A stretch of DNA of 64,000 nt from Paenibacillus melissococcoides. GTDB lineage: Bacteria; Bacillota; Bacilli; Paenibacillales; Paenibacillaceae. A model generated the notes under the pieces. That model was given only the letters and a program-made list of their open reading frames with translations, did no database searches and was not told the origin of the DNA. Below, piece by piece: positions 1-7,496 of the stretch. A program made the position numbers and the translations under genes. The stretch spans positions 1,017,001 through 1,081,000 of the forward strand of contig CALYLO010000001.1 in NCBI GenBank assembly GCA_944800085.1, given 5' to 3'. Numbering within the stretch: position 1 is the stretch's first letter; each line of letters opens with the position of its first letter.

Positions 1-1
1 C

Positions 2-352
2 TTCCCGAAGCATTATGTCGGCGAGCGCCAGCTCCATGTCGATCGCTCCGTCGCCGGAAGATCCTACCGCAAGAAGGCGATCGTACAGATCGCGGACGTG
101 ACGAAGGATGAGGATTGGGAGCGGAATACAGACTCCAAAAGTCCCTACCAGGCATTGATGTGTTTGCCGCTCGGCAGTTACGGGGTGCTCACCATCGACG
201 GGCTGGAGCCGTTCCATGACTCCGGCCGGGCCATCGGAGAAGTATATGCGTCGCTCTCGACCGGAATCATTGCGGAATATATCGCGGCCTACCGGAGATG
301 GTCGCAGACCGATCACGGGAGCGCCAGCTTCGGGACCTACGGAGTCATGTAG
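2..352 (+). CDS. C-terminal part of a GAF-like domain protein (partial)
   Basis: The frame is open from the first bases of the window to a TAG at 350-352, so this is the 3' end of a longer gene whose start lies outside. The visible 116 residues contain a stretch (YQALMCLPLGSYGVLTIDG) followed by a long helix, which is the usual end of a GAF-type sensor fold; the final 20 residues are hydrophilic. GAF domains bind small ligands or serve as dimerisation modules in regulators. No catalytic output domain is seen after the GAF-like part, so any effector domain must lie upstream. It converges with the DUF2905 gene on the other strand. The GAF assignment is from pattern only. Confidence 0.6.
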   Translation, partial: FPKHYVGERQLHVDRSVAGRSYRKKAIVQIADVTKDEDWERNTDSKSPYQALMCLPLGSYGVLTIDGLEPFHDSGRAIGEVYASLSTGIIAEYIAAYRRWSQTDHGSASFGTYGVM

Positions 353-367
353 GGAGCGTTGCGTTTT

Positions 368-580
368 TTATTTGCGAAAAAGCGCCAGCAGCAGCGATCC
401 GACGATACTGATAATGATGCAGGTGACGATCGGAAAATAAAAAGTAGAGCCGCCGTTTTTGATCACGATATCGCCCGGCAGGCGGCCGAACGGAATCCAG
501 CGGCCCAATCCGGCCCATAATAATCCGACGACGATTAGGACAATCCCTGCCCCGATCAGCAGCTTCGGCATGGAAGGCAT
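368..580 (-). CDS. DUF2905 family small membrane protein
   Basis: The 70-residue product starts MPSMPKLLIG, has a hydrophobic helix, then the motif GRWIPFGRLPGDIVI with a following beta-like stretch (KNGGSTFYFPI), and a second hydrophobic helix near the C-terminus. This is the typical DUF2905 layout: two membrane helices around a conserved GxLPGDI loop. The start at 580 is preceded by AAAGGAG at the right distance; a longer frame upstream to 661 is open but has no ribosome site. Function is not known for the family; in Bacillus and relatives it often sits near ruvB or queA, which is not the case here. Confidence 0.88.
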   Translation of the reverse strand: MPSMPKLLIGAGIVLIVVGLLWAGLGRWIPFGRLPGDIVIKNGGSTFYFPIVTCIIISIVGSLLLALFRK

Positions 581-792
581 CGCGCGCACTCCTTTCTTCC
601 GGACAGGCCCGGCAAGCCGGGGCCAGCCTGTTTCTATTCTATAGTATACCCGCATCCGCAACCGATGCGCATGCGAGCGCAGGGGCGAATTTATAAAATT
701 CTCCTAAAATCGGGTGCCAAATGGTTACAAATCGGGCAACCTTGGGTATACTAAGAAGGAAAGGCATACCCATCACAAGGAGGGGATAGAGC

Positions 793-1041
793 ATGGAGCA
801 ATTCACGATCAATCTCAACCAAATTGGTGGCGCTTATCAGCAGGGCGATTGGGAGCACATCGACGCCATTTACAGCCGGGCTCGAGCGCGAATTACCCAG
901 GGCAGCCCTGTCGTCCTCTATCGGGACACGGCGAACGGTTCATCCATTACCGTGCGTGTCTATGAGCAATTAAGCGAGCTGGAGGAATGGATTCAACATA
1001 TGGAAGAAGAGTACGGTCTGACAGAACCCTATCTGTTATAA
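793..1041 (+). CDS. Small hypothetical protein, 82 aa
   Basis: An 82-residue soluble protein with a strong AAGGAGGGG ribosome site 8 nt before the ATG and a rho-independent terminator 18 nt after the stop, so it is a single-gene transcription unit. The sequence is mixed charge with no membrane segment or cysteine pair; the C-terminal half is predicted helical (ELEEWIQHMEEEYG). I do not recognise the family. Its neighbourhood of sporulation and cell-wall genes gives no specific hint. Confidence 0.75.
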   Translation: MEQFTINLNQIGGAYQQGDWEHIDAIYSRARARITQGSPVVLYRDTANGSSITVRVYEQLSELEEWIQHMEEEYGLTEPYLL

Positions 1042-1058
1042 CTGTGCTGTCAATAGAG

Positions 1059-1084
1059 AGCCGCCGGGCAACGGCGGCTTTTTT
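1059..1084 (+). terminator. Rho-independent terminator
   Basis: A perfect 7-bp stem (AGCCGCC / GGCGGCT) with a 7-nt loop is followed by a run of six T. It closes the 82-aa gene upstream. Confidence 0.9.
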
Positions 1085-1171
1085 GTATGCAGAGTTAGGC
1101 GTTTAACGGAGTCCGATCGGGGAGGCCGATAATACATTACATTGTATCTTCGATGAAAAGGAGGATAACAA

Positions 1172-1288
1172 ATGAGCGATGTAGTTGAAGATCGCGGTTA
1201 TGGCGTTGGCGGTCTCTGGACTTCGACAGGTGTCATTCTCGTTCTCTTTATTTTGCTGGTTATCGTATCCCGCGGGTTTATATACTAA
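1172..1288 (+). CDS. YjcZ family sporulation micro-protein, 38 aa
   Basis: A 38-codon gene with AAAGGAGG 8 nt ahead of the ATG. A short Gly/Asp-rich head (GYGVGG) is followed by a single membrane helix (TGVILVLFILLVIVS) and ends in FIY. This is the signature of the YjcZ/YjgB-like sporulation protein family found in many Bacillales, usually as several paralogues per genome. A second copy lies at 10387-10488 and shares the core GGLWTSTGVILVLFILLVIV. Known members are small spore-associated membrane proteins of unclear role. Terminator at 1350 follows. Confidence 0.88.
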   Translation: MSDVVEDRGYGVGGLWTSTGVILVLFILLVIVSRGFIY

Positions 1289-1349
1289 TTAAGGGTAAGC
1301 TCCGGCCAATTCGTCCGGGGCTGGATGTGGGATGAGTGAATGCATCCGG

Positions 1350-1379
1350 GCGCGCCGGGAACAGGCGCGCTTTTTTTTT
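1350..1379 (+). terminator. Rho-independent terminator
   Basis: Stem GCGCGCC (1350-1356) pairs with GGCGCGC (1364-1370), followed by nine T. It ends the yjcZ-like unit. Confidence 0.9.
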
Positions 1380-1555
1380 GTGCTTTTTCCAGGCAGGCAG
1401 CGCTGTCTATGTTGAACGAGCCGATTCGTGAGGGCAGTGGCGGCGGTGATTCGCGATCGTCTGCTGATAAAGCGGGATCTCTAGCGTAATGGAGCCGAAG
1501 ATCGTCTCTTCGGCTCTGCCGTTCGGGCGGGGGGAGAGGCCACAGGATCCCGGGA

Positions 1556-1894
1556 TCACGGCCGTATCGTGACGCGGGTATTAACGGGAACATAGGAAGA
1601 CAACTGCAGGACATCGGCATTATGCATCCGGATGCACCCCCGGGATACTTCTCTGCCGATGGAAGACGGATCGTTGGTTCCGTGTATGCCGTAATGCGGC
1701 TTGGACAGGCCCATCCATAAGGCGCCGTAAGGTCCGCCGGGATTAGACTGCTTGTTGATAATCGTAAATTCTCCCGTCGGCGTGCGGGTGACCATCTTGC
1801 CGATGCCGATGGGGTAGCCGCGCACGACACGGTTTCCGTCCAGCAAGTACAGCATGCGATCCGACAAATCGACAATGATGCGGTAAGACGGCAA
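1556..1894 (-). CDS. L,D-transpeptidase, YkuD family
   Basis: A 112-residue YkuD catalytic domain without LysM or signal peptide. The conserved core is complete: a His in YGIHGTNDP and the catalytic Cys in SRGCIRMH near residues 86-93. These enzymes make 3-3 cross-links in peptidoglycan or, in spore formers, modify cortex or coat-associated wall. The start is a TTG at 1894, 8 nt after GGAGGG; no better ATG exists upstream. Being only the catalytic domain and lacking an export signal, it may act in the mother cell or reach the wall by a route not visible here. Confidence 0.9.
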   Translation of the reverse strand: MPSYRIIVDLSDRMLYLLDGNRVVRGYPIGIGKMVTRTPTGEFTIINKQSNPGGPYGALWMGLSKPHYGIHGTNDPSSIGREVSRGCIRMHNADVLQLSSYVPVNTRVTIRP

Positions 1895-2089
1895 CTATAT
1901 TCCCTCCTTTCCTCTACTGTATGCGCTCAGCCGGCGTCATGAGCATGACGGCGGGCAAAGTGGGCGGAGGTAAAAATAAGGCGGGCGGATCCGCGTCTGT
2001 GGGGCGATTGCGATCATGCGAACCGGCTCTTTCGATAGGACAAGGACATGGTCGATGCCAGATAGGCGGTCACCAGCGAGACGACAACA

Positions 2090-2451
2090 GGGGGTGTCCC
2101 AAAAGTAGCATTTAACTACAGTGAGATCGCCCCCCTGATTCTCAAAGCTCGACTCGCCGAAAACTGCAAAACGGCAGCTTTCCTTTATGGCGTGTACTCC
2201 GTTACAGGGAATAATGCAAAACGGCATCAATTTCTGACTATCCAATCGATAAAAGACAAAAATCGATGAACATCATGTAATTTTGCAGGAACTTCATCAA
2301 ATCGCGGCTTAAAGAGCAGAAATTGATGCATCCACGCAGCATTTCACTGCTTCATCCATCTTCCACCAGTTTGCGCCGCCGTTTTTCCCGGATCCACATT
2401 CTCTGTTAACTCGTCATCTCCATCATTTTGCAGTGCCTGTGAGACACCCCC
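2090..2451. mobile_element. MITE-like element, copy A (uninterrupted, 362 bp)
   Basis: A 362-bp non-coding block starting GGGGGTGTCCCA and ending TGAGACACCCCC, so the ends are inverted repeats. The same sequence, with scattered differences, recurs at 12966-14849 around an IS element. Left-end sequence can also fold back on itself. No ORF of note is inside and no clear target duplication flanks it. The right end is only 11 bp from the stop codon of sleB. The G-rich ends resemble those of several IS families, but I cannot name the parent element. Confidence 0.75.
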
Positions 2452-2461
2452 TGCCTCGAGC

Positions 2462-3097
2462 TTAGATGGCAAAAATATGATTGCCGATTTTGCCGGTCTG
2501 CTGGCGCGACCAGATCCACTTGGACGTGGCGGTGGCCGGATTGAAATAATAAAGCGCCCCGTTCGTCGGGTCCCATCCCCGCACCGCTTCCCAAGCGGCC
2601 GCATAAGCCGTACTGTCCGGCTCCAGCCAATATTGGCCGTCATCCACGGCCGTGAACGCTTGCGGCTGGAAGATGACGCCCGCTACCGTATTCGGAAAGT
2701 GCGGCGATTGCAGACGGTTCATCACGACAGCCGCCACCGCGACTTGTCCGGTGTACGGCTCGCCGCGGGCTTCGCTATAGACCGTGCGGGCGAGCATCTT
2801 CAATTCGTCGGCATTGACGGAGACCCGCTTCAACGCTTGCCACGTATTCGGGCCGGCGATGCCGTCCGCCTTCAGACCATAGTCCTGTTGAAAACGGCGC
2901 ACGGCCTGGGCTGTATGAGAACCGAATACTCCGTCCAAAGGCTGTCGGTAGTAATCCAGTATTTGCAGACGAAATTGCAAATCCCACACATCCCCGCTGT
3001 AGCTTCCTTGCTGGAGTGTAGGTGCGGCCGATGCCGCGGGAATGAAGGACGACAGACAAAGGATAACCGCCAAAAAAGGCAAAATCAGTTTCTTCAT
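2462..3097 (-). CDS. sleB: Spore cortex-lytic enzyme SleB
   Basis: A 211-residue exported hydrolase: signal peptide (residues 1-25, cleavage near AASAAP), a peptidoglycan-binding-1 repeat (about 28-90, VWDLQFRLQILDYY ... PNTWQALK), then the SleB/CwlJ catalytic domain (about 97-211) beginning LARTVYSEARGEP, which holds the conserved glutamate, and ending with the short C-terminus typical of the family. SleB depolymerises spore cortex during germination. GGGAGG stands before the ATG. In Bacillus sleB is usually followed by ypeB; here the gene stands alone and a MITE-like element begins 11 bp after its stop. Confidence 0.9.
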   Translation of the reverse strand: MKKLILPFLAVILCLSSFIPAASAAPTLQQGSYSGDVWDLQFRLQILDYYRQPLDGVFGSHTAQAVRRFQQDYGLKADGIAGPNTWQALKRVSVNADELKMLARTVYSEARGEPYTGQVAVAAVVMNRLQSPHFPNTVAGVIFQPQAFTAVDDGQYWLEPDSTAYAAAWEAVRGWDPTNGALYYFNPATATSKWIWSRQQTGKIGNHIFAI

Positions 3098-3222
3098 GCT
3101 TTTCCTCCCTTCTCCTGCATTATATAAACCGGGGAGGGCAGGCTCAATGCCAGGATATTGGAAATAAAACGTTTAAGTTCCAAGGGCCATACGCAATGAA
3201 ACGGAGAGGGCAAGATTTTATA

Positions 3223-3251
3223 TTGCAAAATAAGTTGAAATCCGTTATGAT
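3223..3251 (+). promoter_or_regulatory. Sigma-A-type promoter of the sugar operon regulator
   Basis: TTGCAA (3223-3228) and TATGAT (3246-3251) are separated by exactly 17 bp. About 120 bp of AT-rich leader separates it from the ArsR-type gene and contains short AT palindromes (around 3308-3330) that could be operator sites. Confidence 0.6.
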
Positions 3252-3378
3252 GAAATGGCTTTCAAACAATATTTATTGAGGTAAATAAGATCCCGGGTGT
3301 ATCATATTAATTAAATATAAAATGATTGCTCTACGGGAACCTCATTAAACTACATAAATGAATTGAGGTCTGAAAAAG

Positions 3379-4344
3379 ATGAGTATTGAAGTGGATTTTA
3401 CCGATCACACGAAATTAAACCGAATATTAACAACAAATATTGATGATTTTATCCACATTGCGAAAGCGCTTTCGACCGAGTTGAGAATCGAAATGTTTAA
3501 AAGCTTGCTCGCCAGGCCAATGAACGTCGGGGAAATATCCGAGAAGTTCAATATTCCCGCATCGACCGCCGCCGTAAACATCAAAAAATTGGAGGATGCG
3601 GGATTGATCAAGACGGAAATGGTTCCGGGAACGAGAGGGACCCAAAAAGTTTGCGCCGCCGTCTTCAGCCGGATTGTCGTCGATTTTGCGTATTTCAACC
3701 CGGCGCCATCCGAGTCTTGCGCCATCGTTGCGGTACCGATTGGCCATTACGTCGATTCCGATGTGCAGCCGACATGCGGCATGTTGAGCGAAAAATCGAT
3801 TATCGGCGAAATGGACGAGCCGCGGTCGTTTTTTGAACCGGAGCGTATCGATGCTCAGCTGATCTGGTTTAAAAAAGGATATTTGGAATACCGCTTTCCG
3901 AATCGTGCCCCGCGAGGCACGAAGATTCTGCGTTTGGAACTGACGATGGAGGTTTGTTCGGAAGCGCCGCTCCATAACCTGGATTGGCCTTCAGATATAA
4001 CTTTATGGATTAACGGAAAGGAGTTGGGGACCTGGACAAGTCCCGGCGATTTCGGCGGAGAACGCGGACTGCTTACTCCGTATTGGTGGGGCAGCGAAAA
4101 TACGCAGTACGGCCTGCTCAAGACGTGGAGCACGAATGGGGACGGGTCGTTCATCGACGGAAGAAAAATTTCCGAAGTGCAGATCAAGGATCTGGAAGCG
4201 GACGACACGCCTTATATTACGGTCCGTGTCGGCGTCAAGCCGGATGCTGAAAATGACGGCGGGATCAATTTGTTCGGCAAAAAGTTCGGAAACTATGAAA
4301 CCGATTTGCAGATGAGAATTTACTACGAGAATCAGTTTGAATGA
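3379..4344 (+). CDS. ArsR-type winged-helix regulator with large C-terminal sensing domain
   Basis: 321 residues. Residues about 20-90 form a winged helix of the ArsR/HTH_20 kind (AKALSTELRIEMFKSLLARP ... IPASTAAVNIKKLEDAGLI). The remaining 220 residues are beta-rich, with several Trp and Gly residues (DITLWINGKELGTWTSPGDF, LLTPYWWGSENTQYG), suggesting a jelly-roll that binds a carbohydrate-like ligand. The length is about three times that of a plain ArsR protein. It is the first gene of a run reading into a sugar-binding lipoprotein (14 nt gap), so it most likely controls this ABC/glycosidase operon. Ligand specificity is inferred from context only. Confidence 0.82.
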   Translation: MSIEVDFTDHTKLNRILTTNIDDFIHIAKALSTELRIEMFKSLLARPMNVGEISEKFNIPASTAAVNIKKLEDAGLIKTEMVPGTRGTQKVCAAVFSRIVVDFAYFNPAPSESCAIVAVPIGHYVDSDVQPTCGMLSEKSIIGEMDEPRSFFEPERIDAQLIWFKKGYLEYRFPNRAPRGTKILRLELTMEVCSEAPLHNLDWPSDITLWINGKELGTWTSPGDFGGERGLLTPYWWGSENTQYGLLKTWSTNGDGSFIDGRKISEVQIKDLEADDTPYITVRVGVKPDAENDGGINLFGKKFGNYETDLQMRIYYENQFE

Positions 4345-4358
4345 AGGGGTGGTTATCG

Positions 4359-5630
4359 ATGAAAAAAATGAAATGGTTGAGTGCGCTTCTCATTCTAGCG
4401 GTCATCACGGCTGGTTGCGGTGAGGCCGGCAAGGATGGCGAGTCTTCCGGAGCGAACGGCAGGACGACCATTACGTTCCTTAACGGATTTACGGGCGGGG
4501 ACGGAGGTTACATGAAAAAAATTACGGACGGCTTCAACAGCTCCCAAGATAAATATTTCATTAAAGAGATGCAGGAGAAGGACCATTATACGAAGTTCAA
4601 ATCCGGCAATTATGATTTGGTTGTCATCCATGCGAATAATTTGCAAACGTACAAAATGGACGGCATGATTCAGGATATCACGCCGGTCATGGAGAAGGCG
4701 GGCCTGCAAGAAAGCGACTTCCATCCGGCCGCTGCGGACTTGGCGCGGCTGGACGGCAAAATGTACGGTCTTCCGCTCGATATCCATCCGCTTACGATGT
4801 TCTACAACAAGGAGCTTGTCTCGGAGGTGCCGCAAACCTACGCCGATTTGGCGGCGCTCAACGAGGAATTGCAAGCGAAAGATAAAAATTTATTTGCGAC
4901 CGGCGTTCCGTCCAGCGGGATTGTCGAATTTTATATCATGACGATCGCCGCGCAGAACGGCATTCAATTGCAGCAGGATAATTATTTGAACTTTAACCAG
5001 CCTGCATTTGCCGACGCTCTCCTGACATTCCATGACATGATATGGAAGGACAAGCTCTCCCCGGCGGGACTTGGACTGGACGGAGAGTTCCAGGCCTTCA
5101 TGAAGGAAGCGCAGGACGCGAATGCGTCCGTCCAGACTGCCGTCGCGATGACGGGCCCTTGGTTCTACGGCGCGGCCAACGATAAATTCGGCGACAAGCT
5201 GGGGATCGGCCCGGTGCCACAGTTGGGGGCACAACAAGCGGTCTATGGCAACGGCCATATTATCGCTTTGCCTGCCGGCGTCAAGGACGACAACGTCCTC
5301 GACGGGATCGCGGAATATTTGAAGTACATGTTCACGACGGAAAATGTAATCCATTGGGCGGAAGCGGGACAAGCTCCGGCGCATGCGGCAACGATGAAAT
5401 ACATCGAAGAGAATCAAGACAAATATCCATTGTCCTATGCGAACCAGCAGCAATTCGAAACCTATGTCAAAGCTCCGCAAGTATACCAATTCGGAGAACA
5501 AATGCGCTACATGAACGAAAAAGTATTCAGTAAAGTCGTGCTTACCGAAAACCTAAGCAAAGACGAACTCATGCAGGAACTCGACACGGCAACGGAAAAT
5601 GCGAAGCAAATCGCGGCCACGCAGCCGTAA
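4359..5630 (+). CDS. Sugar ABC transporter substrate-binding lipoprotein
   Basis: 423 residues from the ATG at 4359, which follows AAGGGGTGG; the upstream ATG at 4341 overlaps the previous stop and has no ribosome site. The N-terminus is a lipoprotein signal with the lipobox AVITAGC, so the protein is anchored outside the membrane. The body has the family-1 extracellular solute-binding fold (ITFLNGFTGGDGGYMKKITDGF at the start, GLPLDIHPLTMFYNK, and a late helical lobe). It should deliver an oligosaccharide to the two permeases that follow. No ATPase gene is in the operon, as is usual for Paenibacillus CUT1 systems that share an MsmK-type ATPase. Confidence 0.92.
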   Translation: MKKMKWLSALLILAVITAGCGEAGKDGESSGANGRTTITFLNGFTGGDGGYMKKITDGFNSSQDKYFIKEMQEKDHYTKFKSGNYDLVVIHANNLQTYKMDGMIQDITPVMEKAGLQESDFHPAAADLARLDGKMYGLPLDIHPLTMFYNKELVSEVPQTYADLAALNEELQAKDKNLFATGVPSSGIVEFYIMTIAAQNGIQLQQDNYLNFNQPAFADALLTFHDMIWKDKLSPAGLGLDGEFQAFMKEAQDANASVQTAVAMTGPWFYGAANDKFGDKLGIGPVPQLGAQQAVYGNGHIIALPAGVKDDNVLDGIAEYLKYMFTTENVIHWAEAGQAPAHAATMKYIEENQDKYPLSYANQQQFETYVKAPQVYQFGEQMRYMNEKVFSKVVLTENLSKDELMQELDTATENAKQIAATQP

Positions 5631-5742
5631 GGCCGAGCCGTTCCCGGCGATATAAGGAAATGATTATGCGGCTCTGCCTGTTCCCGCTCCGGATGGCAAC
5701 GGGGGGCAGAGCCCTCAATATCGCAATGATAAGGAGGAACCT

Positions 5743-6633
5743 ATGTACTACTCCGTGAAATCCAGACGATGGGCTCTCCTGTTTGTGCTGCCGTTTGTAT
5801 TATGCTTCATTCTTTTCTGGCTGGCGCCGCTCGTATACGGCATCTTTATCAGTTTGTTCAAATGGAACATCGCCAGCGGCAACAATGGGTTCGTCGGCTT
5901 GGACAACTACAAGGCGATTCTTACTTCAGGCACGATTTACAACAAGCTGTTTATCAATGGGCTGAAGAATACATTCATTTTCGTCCTGCTAAGCGTTCCG
6001 CCATTAGTATTGGTGAGCTTGGGGCTCGCTTTAATCATTAATTACTTGCCGAACCGCTGGAAGACCGTTTATCGGACCGTGTTTTTCATGTCCTATTCCG
6101 TCTCGGTAACCGCCGTCTCCGCGATCTTTTTATGGCTGTTCAACGGCAACGGCGGGTTCGTCAATAATGTGCTCATGTCGGCCGGAATGGACCAGCCGAT
6201 ATTATGGCTCAACTCGCAGCCGTACGCCTGGATCACGATTTTGATTACAACGATATGGTGGACGATAGGCTTTAACATGATGCTGTTCCTGAATGCGATT
6301 GACGAAGTGGACGAGCAGCTCTATGAAGCGGCTGGCTTGGACGGGGCCGGAGCATTCAAAAAGTTCTGGTACGTCACGTTTCCCGAAATCCGCAATATTA
6401 GCATCTTTATTATGATTACCACGGTCATCGCTTCGTTCAACCTGTACGGGCAGACGAAGCTGATTACGGCCGGCGGTCCGGAGCAATCGACAAGCTCTCT
6501 CATCATGAACATTCAACAGACGGTATTCGATATGAACCAGCTTGGCATCGGATCGGCGATGGCCATCCTGATGGGATTGATTATGATGTTCGTGACCGGG
6601 GCGCAGTACTGGCTGTCCTATCGGAATCAATGA
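5743..6633 (+). CDS. Sugar ABC transporter permease (MalF type)
   Basis: 296 residues with six predicted membrane helices. The EAA loop that contacts the ATPase is present (EAAGLDGAGAFKKFWYVTFP). N-terminal residues (RRWALLFVLPFVLCFILFWLAPL) are typical of the MalF/LacF subgroup of CUT1 transporters. A perfect AAGGAGG precedes the ATG. It pairs with the next gene to form the membrane channel for the substrate captured by the lipoprotein. A GC-rich 110-bp gap before it holds no clear hairpin. Confidence 0.94.
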   Translation: MYYSVKSRRWALLFVLPFVLCFILFWLAPLVYGIFISLFKWNIASGNNGFVGLDNYKAILTSGTIYNKLFINGLKNTFIFVLLSVPPLVLVSLGLALIINYLPNRWKTVYRTVFFMSYSVSVTAVSAIFLWLFNGNGGFVNNVLMSAGMDQPILWLNSQPYAWITILITTIWWTIGFNMMLFLNAIDEVDEQLYEAAGLDGAGAFKKFWYVTFPEIRNISIFIMITTVIASFNLYGQTKLITAGGPEQSTSSLIMNIQQTVFDMNQLGIGSAMAILMGLIMMFVTGAQYWLSYRNQ

Positions 6634-6649
6634 GCAAGGGGTGGGCCTC

Positions 6650-7474
6650 GTGAAAAAAAAGGGGAAAATCATCAATTTTATCGCCGCTACCATATTAGGA
6701 CTATTATTTTTGCTACCCATTCTGTGGATGATCTTCACTTCCTTCAAAACACTCGGGGAAGCGATGTCCAGCTCCGCCCTGCTGCCCAAGCAATGGACGG
6801 CGGAAAACTATGCAGGGATTATGAGCGATGCGCAAAATTCGCCGATGCTGCTGTGGATTTTGAATACGGCTATCGTCACACTCGCCGGCACCTTGCTGGT
6901 CGTATTCGTCGATGTGCTGGCTGCCTATTCCTTGGCAAGATTGCAGTTTCCCGGCAAGAAATTGTTGTTGGCCGCGGTTGTCGGCGCATTGACGATTCCC
7001 GGAATCGTCACGCTGTTCCCGGCGTTCTACTTATTTAAATCGTTTCATTTGCTCGATACATTCGTACCCCTCATTTTCCCTTATTCAGCCGGTACGATGG
7101 GCGTTTTTCTCGTTTATAATTTCTTGCTGCCGTTTCCTAAAGAGCTGGAAGAGGCCGCGTTTCTCGATGGCGCTTCGCAATGGAAAATATTAACCAACGT
7201 TATTTTTCCGGCCATTCGCCCGGTTGTAACGACGTTGTCGGTCATTACCTTTTTGGGAATTTATAACGACTATTTATGGCCCTCGCTCGTGGTCAGCTCC
7301 ACCGAGATGAAAACGATTACGGTCGGGATAGCGAGCTTGATTCAAGGCTCCAATTTCGTGAATCCGGCCAAGATGATGGCATCGACCGTCATCGCCACGC
7401 TGCCGGCGATCCTGATCTTCGTGTTCACCAATAAATACTTCGTCAAGGGCGTTACCAACTCAGGGATAAAATAA
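6650..7474 (+). CDS. Sugar ABC transporter permease (MalG type)
   Basis: Second permease of the pair, about 274 residues with six membrane helices and the EAA motif (EEAAFLDGASQWKILTNVIFP). I chose the GTG at 6650, which lies 5 nt after AAGGGGTGGG; an in-frame GTG at 6641 overlaps that ribosome site. The gene begins 16 nt after the preceding stop, so the two subunits are co-translated. It ends 22 nt before the GH2 gene, which ties transport to the glycosidases. Confidence 0.93.
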   Translation: MKKKGKIINFIAATILGLLFLLPILWMIFTSFKTLGEAMSSSALLPKQWTAENYAGIMSDAQNSPMLLWILNTAIVTLAGTLLVVFVDVLAAYSLARLQFPGKKLLLAAVVGALTIPGIVTLFPAFYLFKSFHLLDTFVPLIFPYSAGTMGVFLVYNFLLPFPKELEEAAFLDGASQWKILTNVIFPAIRPVVTTLSVITFLGIYNDYLWPSLVVSSTEMKTITVGIASLIQGSNFVNPAKMMASTVIATLPAILIFVFTNKYFVKGVTNSGIK

Positions 7475-7496
7475 AGAGAACGGGAGTGGAGTTATT

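Noticed and set aside
1937..2245. 102-codon minus-strand ORF overlapping MITE copy A
   Set aside because: Runs from the element into the gap without ribosome site; translation is not protein-like.
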